Source: Aequorivita aurantiaca
Lineage (GTDB): Bacteria > Bacteroidota > Bacteroidia > Flavobacteriales > Flavobacteriaceae
Length of the DNA stretch: 64,000 bases
Assembly (NCBI RefSeq): GCF_030410135.1
Contig: NZ_JAUGQQ010000005.1
Coordinates: 157,431 to 221,430 of the forward strand
Reading direction: 5' to 3'
A model generated the notes under the pieces. It searched no databases and was not told the DNA's origin. It worked only from the letters and a program-made list of their open reading frames with translations. The first letter of the stretch is position 1. Every line of letters starts with the position of its first letter. The translations under genes and the position numbers were made by a program. This document shows positions 34,597 through 42,010 of this stretch, piece after piece.

Positions 34597-34698
34597 TTAA
34601 AAAGCAGCTTGTTCTTTTTGTTCTACAGTGGTTGTTTCCGGTTTAACAACTTCGCAATCTTCTGTTCGTGCAGCCATGCAAAGCGTGAAGCATAACAT
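34597..34698 (-). CDS. Possible 33-residue peptide
   Basis: ATG-started frame, MLCFTLCMAARTEDCEVVKP followed by ETTTVEQKEQAAF. The hydrophobic, Cys-rich start and the charged tail give an amphipathic look, and codon use resembles the neighbours. No promoter with a good -7 box is visible and no family is known to me, so this is a weak call. Confidence 0.25.
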   Translation of the reverse strand: MLCFTLCMAARTEDCEVVKPETTTVEQKEQAAF

Positions 34699-34818
34699 TG
34701 AAAAAATACTGTTTTTTGAATATTTATATAACCTTATTTCTAATTTATACAGGATATCATTTATAAAAATACAAATTTTATGTTGTCAGTGGTGCGCATT
34801 GCATATGATTTAATTAAG

Positions 34819-34938
34819 ATGGGCACGCGTGGAAAACGCATCAGGAGAAGGAGATACGGACGCGAGTTTTCGTTCCTTTTCCAGATATGGATTTTGGAAC
34901 TTGTCTGCGCATTCTTTAAATTAAGAGTTAGGTGTTAG
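34819..34938 (+). CDS. Possible 39-residue basic/hydrophobic peptide
   Basis: ATG-started frame: MGTRGKRIRRRRYGREFSF, followed by LFQIWILELVCAFFKLRVRC. The very basic first part and the hydrophobic second part would suit a small membrane peptide, but there is no visible promoter and it ends in a 7-bp repeat tract. Could be a chance frame. Confidence 0.2.
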   Translation: MGTRGKRIRRRRYGREFSFLFQIWILELVCAFFKLRVRC

Positions 34939-34954
34939 TTGTTAGGAGTTAGTA
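34927..34954. repeat. 7-bp tandem repeat GTTAGNN, four units
   Basis: GTTAGGT, GTTAGTT, GTTAGGA and GTTAGTA follow each other without gaps, just beyond the 3' end of the DinB-like gene (stop at 34965). Slippage-prone intergenic tract. Confidence 0.7.
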
Positions 34955-34964
34955 GTTTTTGGTT

Positions 34965-35438
34965 TTACTTCGAGAATTGGATTAGCTTTTTTATCAAAAC
35001 AATCTGTCCAAGGTGGTAATAACAATGCTCAATCATGGCGTCAATATTTCTTTGGTAGGTGCCATATTTTATATCGGTAAAAGAATGGTTTAAATTGCTT
35101 TCTGGCAGTTGCTCCACGAGAGTTGCAAATTCTTCGGCATCGTTAAAGAAAATATTGAGGAAATCCTTCCATTCTTTTTCAGCCGTCAGGGGAGGAAAAT
35201 AGAAACTATTAACATCCTTAATTTCCAGATCGTTACCAATAAATACGGCAGAAACACCTTTTATATAATAATGTACATGCTGCGCCAAAAGTGCGATGGT
35301 GTTGAGTTCTCCCACCTTTTTGCACGCTATTTTCAACGGCAGATTTTCCAATTGAGCCTTATAATTGGTGTTTGCTATAAACGTGCCGTGCAGCAGTACT
35401 TCCCGGAAACGGTCTGCCAATTGTTGGGTGGTTGTCAT
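34965..35438 (-). CDS. DinB-like four-helix protein
   Basis: 157 residues from the ATG at 35438 (MTTTQQLADRFREVLLHGTF); the frame continues upstream to 35651 but with an implausible Cys-rich N-terminus. Helical protein with the His pattern of the DinB/YfiT superfamily: NTIALLAQHVHYYIKG, AEEFATLVEQLPESN and MIEHCYYHLGQIVLIK. Members bind metal and act as thiol-dependent transferases or have unknown roles. Enzyme activity not predicted further. Confidence 0.78.
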   Translation of the reverse strand: MTTTQQLADRFREVLLHGTFIANTNYKAQLENLPLKIACKKVGELNTIALLAQHVHYYIKGVSAVFIGNDLEIKDVNSFYFPPLTAEKEWKDFLNIFFNDAEEFATLVEQLPESNLNHSFTDIKYGTYQRNIDAMIEHCYYHLGQIVLIKKLIQFSK

Positions 35439-35481
35439 CTTATATTTATTTGGTTTATTAAAGTAACAGTTTTTTGGGAAA

Positions 35482-35514
35482 TTGCCCTTTAAAAATTCGC
35501 AACAACTATCTTTG
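35482..35514 (+). promoter_or_regulatory. Promoter of the MATE exporter gene
   Basis: TTG (35482-35484), a 22-base spacer and TATCTTTG (35507-35514), 17 bases before the TTG start codon. Confidence 0.6.
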
Positions 35515-35531
35515 CGCAAAAATCTTTCGTT

Positions 35532-36920
35532 TTGGCACTTTCTGATTATACCAAGGAATTTAAGTTCAATACAAAACTGGCAACCCCGGTAATTTTGGGT
35601 ATGCTCGGGCACCAAGTAGTGGCTCTTGTTGACAATATTATGGTGGGCCAATTGGGTAGTGCCGAACTTGCCGCGGTGTCTCTGGGCAATAGTTTTATGT
35701 TTGTGGCCATGAGTATTGGCGTGGGCTTTTCAACCGCCATCACACCTTTGGTGGCCGAGGCCGATGGCGAAGGAAATCGTGAAAAGGGAAAATCATCATT
35801 TAAGCACGGTCTGTTTTTGTGCAGCGTGCTTGGGTTGGTTCTGTTTGCAATTGTTATGGCCGCAAAACCGCTGATGTATGTGATGAAACAACCGCCCGAA
35901 GTGGTGGATTTGGCAATGCCATACCTAACGTTGGTAGCAGCATCTCTGGTGCCATTAATAATTTTTCAGGGATTTAAACAGTTTAGCGATGGCCTATCAA
36001 TGACGCGTTTTCCCATGTATGCTACGGTTGTGGCTAATTTGGTGAACGTGCTGCTCAACTATATGTTTATCTTCGGAAAATTTGGCGCCCCAGAACTTGG
36101 GGTAGTGGGCGCGGCAATAGGGACTTTGGTCTCGCGGGTAGTGATGGTTGCTTATTTGTGGTATTTGTTGAGCCGAAAGGAAAAGTCGCGATATTTTGTT
36201 ACCAATATTAAGATATTCACATTAAGTAAAATAATGCTGAAGAAGCTTTTAAACCTAGGTTTTCCTTCGGCATTGCAAATGTTTTTTGAGGTGGCAATTT
36301 TCACCTCGGCAGTGTGGCTGTCAGGAATTCTAGGGAAAAACCCTCAAGCGGCAAACCAAATTGCACTGAACCTCGCCTCCATGACCTTTATGGTGGCAAT
36401 GGGTTTTAGCGTGGCCGCTATGATTAGGGTGGGTAACCAAAAAGGTTTGAAAAACTTTCGCGAATTGCGCCGTGTGGCCATTTCAATTGGATTGTTGACT
36501 TCAATATTGTCTTTAATTTTTGCGATTTTCTTTATTCTTTTTAATGATGAATTGCCAAAAATATTCCTGGATTATAACAGCGTGGAAGATCTTACCGATA
36601 ATATTGAAGTGGTAACCATAGCCGCACAACTCTTGATTATAGCTGCCATTTTCCAGTTTACCGATGCACTTCAAGTGGTGGCACTTGGCGCACTGCGCGG
36701 AATGCAGGATGTAAAGATTCCCACGGTCATAACCTTTATAGCCTATTGGATTATCGGTTTCCCAATTTCGTATTACTTAAGTATGGAAACCTCCTTGGAA
36801 AGCATGGGAATATGGATAGGCCTGTTGGCGGGCTTAACGGCAAGCGGCATTATGTTATTCATCAGATTTAATTATCTTTCGAAAAAATTGATTCGGCAGA
36901 AAATGTTGATGAGCCAATAG
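35532..36920 (+). CDS. MATE family efflux transporter
   Basis: 462 residues with twelve predicted spans, as expected for MATE (NorM/DinF-like) exporters. The start is TTG at 35532: it is the only start that keeps the conserved N-terminus YTKEFKFNTKLATPVILGMLG, and it fits the promoter. Conserved region VDNIMVGQLGSAELAAVSLGNS in the first repeat and ANQIALNLASMTFMVAMGFSVAA in the second. Exchanges cationic drugs or metabolites for H+ or Na+. Substrate unknown. Confidence 0.93.
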   Translation: MALSDYTKEFKFNTKLATPVILGMLGHQVVALVDNIMVGQLGSAELAAVSLGNSFMFVAMSIGVGFSTAITPLVAEADGEGNREKGKSSFKHGLFLCSVLGLVLFAIVMAAKPLMYVMKQPPEVVDLAMPYLTLVAASLVPLIIFQGFKQFSDGLSMTRFPMYATVVANLVNVLLNYMFIFGKFGAPELGVVGAAIGTLVSRVVMVAYLWYLLSRKEKSRYFVTNIKIFTLSKIMLKKLLNLGFPSALQMFFEVAIFTSAVWLSGILGKNPQAANQIALNLASMTFMVAMGFSVAAMIRVGNQKGLKNFRELRRVAISIGLLTSILSLIFAIFFILFNDELPKIFLDYNSVEDLTDNIEVVTIAAQLLIIAAIFQFTDALQVVALGALRGMQDVKIPTVITFIAYWIIGFPISYYLSMETSLESMGIWIGLLAGLTASGIMLFIRFNYLSKKLIRQKMLMSQ

Positions 36921-36942
36921 CGAAAAGCGACTAGCAAAAAGG

Positions 36943-36963
36943 GAATAGAGAATAGAGAACAGA
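36943..36963. repeat. 7-bp tandem repeat, three units
   Basis: GAATAGA, GAATAGA, GAACAGA in the gap after the MATE gene. The gap to 37017 otherwise holds an A/C-rich leader with no feature I can name. Confidence 0.6.
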
Positions 36964-37017
36964 GATTTTTTTATAATAACCAAACAATCAACCAACAACC
37001 ATCAAAAAAACAAAAAA

Positions 37018-37248
37018 ATGGATTTCCCAAAATATTTATTAGGCGACAATAGCGATTATCCAACCGCCATTTTTGTAATTCATACAGAGTTTCCTCGTTT
37101 TATAATAAACCTTGAAAACGATGAAGTGGAATGGTTGGAAGATTTTGATGCCGAGGACCAAAAGGAGCTTGAGGCAGAGGCAGAGAATTTGATTCAGGGG
37201 GCAAATGATTTTTATGATAGGGAAATTGCCCGCTATGATGAGGAATAA
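37018..37248 (+). CDS. Small acidic protein of unknown function
   Basis: 76 residues, strongly acidic (WLEDFDAEDQKELEAEAENL), with the start MDFPKYLLGDNSDYPTAIFVIHTEFPRFIINL. No signal or span. It looks like one of the small, conserved cytosolic proteins of Flavobacteriia, but I do not know its family. It is set off from neighbours by short repeat tracts on both sides. Confidence 0.7.
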   Translation: MDFPKYLLGDNSDYPTAIFVIHTEFPRFIINLENDEVEWLEDFDAEDQKELEAEAENLIQGANDFYDREIARYDEE

Positions 37249-37254
37249 TTTTGT

Positions 37255-37310
37255 TGTTTAACTGTTTCAATGTTTCAATGTTTAAATGTTTAAATGTTGA
37301 AGTGTTTGAA
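37255..37310. repeat. 8-bp tandem repeat, seven units
   Basis: Seven contiguous units of the form TGTTTNAA with variations: TGTTTAAC, TGTTTCAA twice, TGTTTAAA twice, TGTTGAAG, TGTTTGAA. It lies between the small acidic protein gene and the PAP2 gene, 40 bases before the latter's ATG. It may affect transcription of the PAP2 gene if the copy number changes. Confidence 0.8.
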
Positions 37311-37350
37311 GGCGGAATTTATATTAATGTTTCAAAAGAATTAAAATTGA

Positions 37351-37938
37351 ATGCTTGAAGAACTTTTAAAATACGACACTGAACTGTTTCTTCTTTTAAA
37401 TAATTGGGGCAACCCCACTTGGGATGGGTTTTGGCTTTTTGTTACCGAAAAATGGTCGTCCATTCCCATTTACGCAATTCTTCTTTATTTAATTTATAAA
37501 AACTATGGTCTAAAAGGAACGCTCGTCATTGTGGTTTGCGTAGCTCTGATGATTACCGCCACCGACCAAGTTGCAAACGTTTTTAAACACGGATTTCGTC
37601 GCCCGCGCCCCTGCCAAGTCGCGGAATTAACAAAACAAATGCGCCACATTGCGGAAGGTTGTGGTAGGTATGGCTATTTTTCTGCCCACGCGGCCAGCAG
37701 TATGGCGGCTGCTGTTTTTTTAGGGCTGAGCCTTCAAAAATGGTATAAATATTTACCCTTTTTATTGTTGGTTTGGGCCATAGCCACAGGATATAGCCGC
37801 ATTTATTTGGGCGTGCATTATCCGCTGGATGTTATTAGCGGGATGGCTTTTGGTGGTCTGGTGGGCTGGCTTTTTTATCTTTTGCAGCGTTGGGGGCAGA
37901 GGAAATTCAAAACGCAAACTGCAATTACTGCTTCGTAA
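37351..37938 (+). CDS. PAP2 superfamily membrane phosphatase (glycolipid cluster)
   Basis: 195 residues with five or six spans. Motifs: KHGFRRPRP (KX6RP), YFSAHAAS (PSGH with Ala for Gly), SRIYLGVHYPLD (SRX5HX3D), so active-site residues remain. The PSGH glycine replaced by Ala is a variation seen in some undecaprenyl- or lipid A-related phosphatases. Its 3' end overlaps by 14 bases with that of the convergent ArnT-like gene. Possibly prepares or recycles a lipid carrier for the cluster; that is inferred from place, not shown. Confidence 0.88.
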   Translation: MLEELLKYDTELFLLLNNWGNPTWDGFWLFVTEKWSSIPIYAILLYLIYKNYGLKGTLVIVVCVALMITATDQVANVFKHGFRRPRPCQVAELTKQMRHIAEGCGRYGYFSAHAASSMAAAVFLGLSLQKWYKYLPFLLLVWAIATGYSRIYLGVHYPLDVISGMAFGGLVGWLFYLLQRWGQRKFKTQTAITAS

Positions 37939-39550
37939 CTATAAACAAATCTCTATACAGCCTGTCTTTATGCGTACGACTTTCACGGCCTTTTGGGTTC
38001 ATGTCATAACGGCCAATCCGCTTTGTTTTGAAAGGTGTGAAAACGGCTTCAAAATGTTCGATATTATTTTCTGAAACCATTACGCCGAATTCTTTTTCTT
38101 CGGGAATTGAAACTTTATCACCTGTTTTTAAAATTTCCATCTTTTCGCCATAATCCCAGATTAGCTCGGGCGTCATATCGGAGAATTCGTAAATTATTAT
38201 TTGCTTTTCATTTCCGAAGCGGTTCAATTCTGAAAAGGATTTATAATCGGGATTGTTGGTAATGGCCGCACTCAGCGGTAGCCCGAACCAAATGATTATT
38301 ACAATGAATGCAATGGTTAGATAAAAAACCGAGGCAATTTTTCTTCGTAAAAGATTTCGAAACATCAATATCCCAATGGCGAACAATGTTATTGAAAGTA
38401 GCACGAACCATATCCAATTTCCCGATAAACCGTTTTTAAGAAATATGTAACCCCCTATGGGAAAGGCAATTCCGATCAGCGCGATCAGTCCGAAATTGAA
38501 ATAGACCGGCCAAGTTTCCCGCTTGTCGCGTATTTCCTTAAATTTTCTGAATAAATATTCAATATAAAATGCCGTGTTTAGCGCCATTGGAATTAGGACA
38601 GGCAGCAGATAGCGAGACTTTTTCTCCGGAATTAGAGAAAGCAACACAACCGAAATAATAGTCCAAAGAAAAGTAAATAGATATGCTTTTTTGTTGATTA
38701 CGCGGTTTTTTAAATACGGATATAACAGTGCTATAAATGCGGGAATGGTCCAAACTCCGCTTTGGGTGAAGAAGCTCCAGTAATAATAGAACGGTTTTGT
38801 TTCGTAGCTAATCCAGTTGGTGGTTTCCTTTTTGGTAATTGCCGCGGCAGCCGGATCAAAGGTAAGAGTGTACCAATGCCACCAAGCAGAAACAATTGTT
38901 GCAACAAATAGAAAAACAAAAAGCGGCAACCATCGCGATTTAAAATTTCGGAATTTGTAAACGATTCCGAACGCCAACAGAAACGGCAGGAGCAGAGCAT
39001 ATAGGGAAACGGGCCCTTTGCTCAAGAACGAAAAGCCAAAAAAAAGCCCAGCTAAAATGGTATTTCTGTAAATGTGTTTTTCTTGCGTAAAAAATAAAAA
39101 TAGCAAGTAGATGCAAACCACCATAAACCCATGCGTGTAAATATCCCACTGTCCATCACGGGCGGAAGCAACAACATAAAATGATGTCGCCATTATCAGG
39201 GAACTTATGAATGCGAAAAATTTGCCGGAAGTAAGTTTTTGTGAAAACTTATAGGAGAAAAATATCAAAACAACCGTAATTATTGCCGCTGGAAGCCGCA
39301 ATGCCCAAACATTTTTAATCCCGAACATTGCGGCGGATATGGCAGTGAGCCATGTGGGCAATGGAGGTTTTTGGTATCGCGGCTCCCCGTTTATGGTGGT
39401 TAGCAACCAATTTCCATCTACCAACATTTCACGGGCGGTAATAAAATTTCTTGCTTCCATTATGTTCACTGGCAACGAGCCCAAGTTCACAAAAAATATT
39501 GCCGCACAGATCAGCGATAGAAGCAATAAATAATTTTTCTCAACTTTCAT
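37925..39550 (-). CDS. ArnT-like glycosyltransferase (GT39/GT83 type), membrane
   Basis: 541 residues from the ATG at 39550, with about twelve spans. The first periplasmic loop has VNIMEARNFITAREM, which carries the acidic residue of the PMT/ArnT active site, followed by KPPLPTWLTAISAAMFG, the conserved KPPLxxW loop. It should transfer a sugar from undecaprenyl phosphate to a lipid acceptor at the outer face of the inner membrane. It overlaps the LAB_N gene upstream by 11 bases and follows a polyprenol-phosphate glycosyltransferase, which supplies the donor. Confidence 0.9.
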   Translation of the reverse strand: MKVEKNYLLLLSLICAAIFFVNLGSLPVNIMEARNFITAREMLVDGNWLLTTINGEPRYQKPPLPTWLTAISAAMFGIKNVWALRLPAAIITVVLIFFSYKFSQKLTSGKFFAFISSLIMATSFYVVASARDGQWDIYTHGFMVVCIYLLFLFFTQEKHIYRNTILAGLFFGFSFLSKGPVSLYALLLPFLLAFGIVYKFRNFKSRWLPLFVFLFVATIVSAWWHWYTLTFDPAAAAITKKETTNWISYETKPFYYYWSFFTQSGVWTIPAFIALLYPYLKNRVINKKAYLFTFLWTIISVVLLSLIPEKKSRYLLPVLIPMALNTAFYIEYLFRKFKEIRDKRETWPVYFNFGLIALIGIAFPIGGYIFLKNGLSGNWIWFVLLSITLFAIGILMFRNLLRRKIASVFYLTIAFIVIIIWFGLPLSAAITNNPDYKSFSELNRFGNEKQIIIYEFSDMTPELIWDYGEKMEILKTGDKVSIPEEKEFGVMVSENNIEHFEAVFTPFKTKRIGRYDMNPKGRESRTHKDRLYRDLFIVTKQ

Positions 39551-40172
39551 TATCGGTCTGTTTTTTCCCAATAAAAATATTTCGCGCGTAGATAATCAAA
39601 CCCGCAATATGACCCACGAAAAGCACCGGATCCTTTCTAAATATGGCGTAGATTAAAATAAGGGAGGCTCCCAATACGCTCAGAGTCCAAAAACCGACCG
39701 GTAATTGGGAGGTTTTAGTTTTTTCCGAAACCACCCATTGATACACAAAACGCAACGTAAAAATTATTTGCGAAACAATGCCCAACAATAAAAGCCAAAG
39801 TGGAATAGCATCATTCCTAAAAAGTTTTTGGATGTCATATTGTCCGTTATTGTAAGCGTAAATAACAATGAAAATAGGAAAAATGAACAATATTAACTGA
39901 AACCATTTTGGCGCTTTTTGCCACTCGCCCTGCAATTGTAGGTTTCGGATATAAATATAATAGGTAAGCGCCTGGCCCAGCATTATTGCAAAATCATTTC
40001 GCAGATGGCCGTACAGAAAAAGTAGAAAGGACGCCAGCAAACTGAGTTTCCAAAAAAGGGATGGGGTAATGATGCGTTTGCTTTTTTCGGAAAGAATCCA
40101 TTGTAAAATAAGCCTTCCGCTGAAAAGGATTTGTGCCAAAAAGCCAATGCTATACACAATCCAATTGCTCAT
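39540..40172 (-). CDS. Protein with two LAB_N (lipid A-disaccharide synthase N-terminal) domains
   Basis: 210 residues from the ATG at 40172; that ATG overlaps the upstream TGA (ATGA), which favours it over the ATG at 40181. The protein has six spans in two similar halves: IGFLAQILFSGRLILQWILSE with LFWKLSLLASFLLFLYG, and LGIVSQIIFTLRFVYQWVVSE with GFWTLSVLGASLILIYA. These are two copies of the LAB_N membrane domain, often found with polyprenol-phosphate sugar synthesis. Likely role: helping to move or hold the lipid-linked sugar (inference). Confidence 0.87.
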   Translation of the reverse strand: MSNWIVYSIGFLAQILFSGRLILQWILSEKSKRIITPSLFWKLSLLASFLLFLYGHLRNDFAIMLGQALTYYIYIRNLQLQGEWQKAPKWFQLILFIFPIFIVIYAYNNGQYDIQKLFRNDAIPLWLLLLGIVSQIIFTLRFVYQWVVSEKTKTSQLPVGFWTLSVLGASLILIYAIFRKDPVLFVGHIAGLIIYARNIFIGKKQTDNES

Positions 40173-40879
40173 CCCTTGCATTTAATTTCGTAGTTGATGT
40201 ATTTTTTCTTCATCCAAAGATATGCGAAACAATCCATCAGCGGACCTCCCAACCGGTTCCAAAGTCCAAATTTTGCCGTACCCGCACGTCGTGGAAAATG
40301 TTTTACAGGGATTTGCAATACTCTTCCGTGCTGCAACAAAACCATTGCGGGCAAGAATCTGTGCAGGCCATTGAACATTGGAATTTTTTTTGCGAATGGG
40401 GTTTTGATAACTTTCAACGGACAGCCGGTATCGTCCATTCCATCCCGCGTGAAGGACCTGCGAATGCCATTGGCAATTTTGGACGACATGTTTTTCACGA
40501 ACTTATCCTTCCTATCGGCGCGAACGCCCGTAACCAAATCATACTCGCCAATGTGCTCTAGCAAAAGGTTGAAATCTTTTGGGTCCGTTTGAAGGTCGCT
40601 GTCAATATAACCCACCAATGGGCTTTCAATAGTATCGAACCCAGCTTTTATAGCCGTGCTCAAGCCTCGGTTTTCCTTGAAACAGATATAAAAAAAGTCA
40701 TCGTTTCGGGCGCAGATTTCTTCAATCAAGTTCTGGCTATTGTCTTTGGAACCATCATTCACAAAAAGAATCGATGTCTTTTTGCTAGCTATTTTCAGGT
40801 ATTCCTGTAGTTCCTCCTCAACCCTTTTCAGGTTTTCTTCTTCATTGTAAACGGGTACAATTATGGTAAATTCGTACAT
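40169..40879 (-). CDS. Polyprenol-phosphate glycosyltransferase (GT2)
   Basis: 236 residues from the ATG at 40879; upstream frame to 40975 is rejected, because the -7 box at 40904-40911 lies there. GT-A fold: FTIIVPVYNEEENLKRV, SILFVNDGSKDNS, ENRGLSTAIKAGFD and the metal-binding DSDLQTDPKDFNLL. The layout resembles DPM1/ArnC/GtrB enzymes, but without the two C-terminal spans of GtrB; these may be supplied by the next gene (LAB_N), which overlaps in an ATGA arrangement. Makes a sugar-phosphoryl-undecaprenol donor. Confidence 0.9.
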   Translation of the reverse strand: MYEFTIIVPVYNEEENLKRVEEELQEYLKIASKKTSILFVNDGSKDNSQNLIEEICARNDDFFYICFKENRGLSTAIKAGFDTIESPLVGYIDSDLQTDPKDFNLLLEHIGEYDLVTGVRADRKDKFVKNMSSKIANGIRRSFTRDGMDDTGCPLKVIKTPFAKKIPMFNGLHRFLPAMVLLQHGRVLQIPVKHFPRRAGTAKFGLWNRLGGPLMDCFAYLWMKKKYINYEIKCKG

Positions 40880-40903
40880 TGGATGGTTCCAAAAAGGTTT
40901 TTG

Positions 40904-40911
40904 CAAATGTA
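40904..40911 (-). promoter_or_regulatory. -7 box of the glycosyltransferase operon
   Basis: The minus strand reads TACATTTG (TAnnTTTG), 24 bases before the ATG at 40879. No clear TTG in the -33 position. Confidence 0.5.
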
Positions 40912-41067
40912 ATTTTTTTACTTTAAAACTTCGGCGCTTTCCTATTTTAGAGAAAAGATCATTTTGTTTTATCAATACATTGCCTCCAATTTATTAAAAG
41001 CCTTAACTTAAAAAGTGGTTATTTTGCAGGATTAAATTAAAGAGCAGTTATCGAAAAGGATTTTTAA

Positions 41068-42009
41068 ATGAAGATACTCATTACCGGCGCAGCTGGATTT
41101 ATAGGATCGCATACTGCGGAAAGACTGCAAAAAATGGGACACCACGTGATTGGAGTGGATAATTTTTCACCCTATTATGACCCCCAGCTCAAAGCACTCA
41201 ATGCCCGATCACTTAATGAAAATAGCATTGAAATCATTACACTTGATTTACGAGTGGATGATTTGGTGGCAGCACTACCGTTGGATTTAGATTTCATTTT
41301 TCATTTTGCGGCCCATCCCGGGATTTCAAATACTTCTTCCTTCCAAGATTATTATACCAACAATATTTTGGCGACTCACCGATTGCTTGAGTTTGCAGAG
41401 AACCTGCCCGAGAAACCATTTTTTGTCAATATTGCAACTTCCTCTATTTATGGTTTAGAGGCGACCTTTTCTGAAACCGTACCCCCGAAACCTGCGTCGT
41501 GGTACGGGGTCACAAAATTGGCAGCGGAACAATTGGTGATGGCCAAAACACGCGCGGAAAAATTGCGCGCCACCTCTTTTCGTTTATTTTCGGTTTATGG
41601 CCCTCGCGAAAGACCCGATAAACTTTACACACGATTGATAGATTGTGGATTAAACGCGAAGAAATTTCCACTCTTTGAGGGCAGTGAAAAACATTTGCGA
41701 AGCTTTACATATGTACAGGATATAGTTGATGGAATTGTAAGTGTTATTGGGAAAGAGGAAATCTGCAACGGAGAAATTTTCAATTTGGGCACCGAAACCG
41801 AGAACACTACGGCGGCGGGAATAGCTGCCGTGGAGGAAATTTTAAACAGAAAAATAGCACTGGAAAAAAAACCACCTCGCGCTGGCGACCAATCCCGGAC
41901 CAAGGCAAATATTGACAAAGCTAGAAAACTTTTGGTCTATAACCCACAAACTTCGTTGAGGGATGGATTAGAAGCACAGGCGGAATGGTTCAAGAAAAAT
42001 TTTGTTTAG
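41068..42009 (+). CDS. NAD-dependent sugar epimerase (UDP-glucuronate 4-epimerase-like)
   Basis: 313 residues. Extended short-chain dehydrogenase: ITGAAGFIGSHTAERL (NAD-binding), DNFSPYYDPQLK (the DxF/NxYYD loop), HFAAHPGISNTSSF, ATSSIYG, YGVTKLAAEQL (YxxxK catalytic pair) and RPDKLYTRLI, EGSEKHLRSFTYVQDIV. The YYD pattern and the R-S-F-TYV-D string resemble UDP-glucuronate 4-epimerases. Exact sugar unknown. Divergent from the GT2 operon, so it may supply the sugar nucleotide for the lipid glycosylation cluster. Confidence 0.88.
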   Translation: MKILITGAAGFIGSHTAERLQKMGHHVIGVDNFSPYYDPQLKALNARSLNENSIEIITLDLRVDDLVAALPLDLDFIFHFAAHPGISNTSSFQDYYTNNILATHRLLEFAENLPEKPFFVNIATSSIYGLEATFSETVPPKPASWYGVTKLAAEQLVMAKTRAEKLRATSFRLFSVYGPRERPDKLYTRLIDCGLNAKKFPLFEGSEKHLRSFTYVQDIVDGIVSVIGKEEICNGEIFNLGTETENTTAAGIAAVEEILNRKIALEKKPPRAGDQSRTKANIDKARKLLVYNPQTSLRDGLEAQAEWFKKNFV

Positions 42010-42010
42010 C

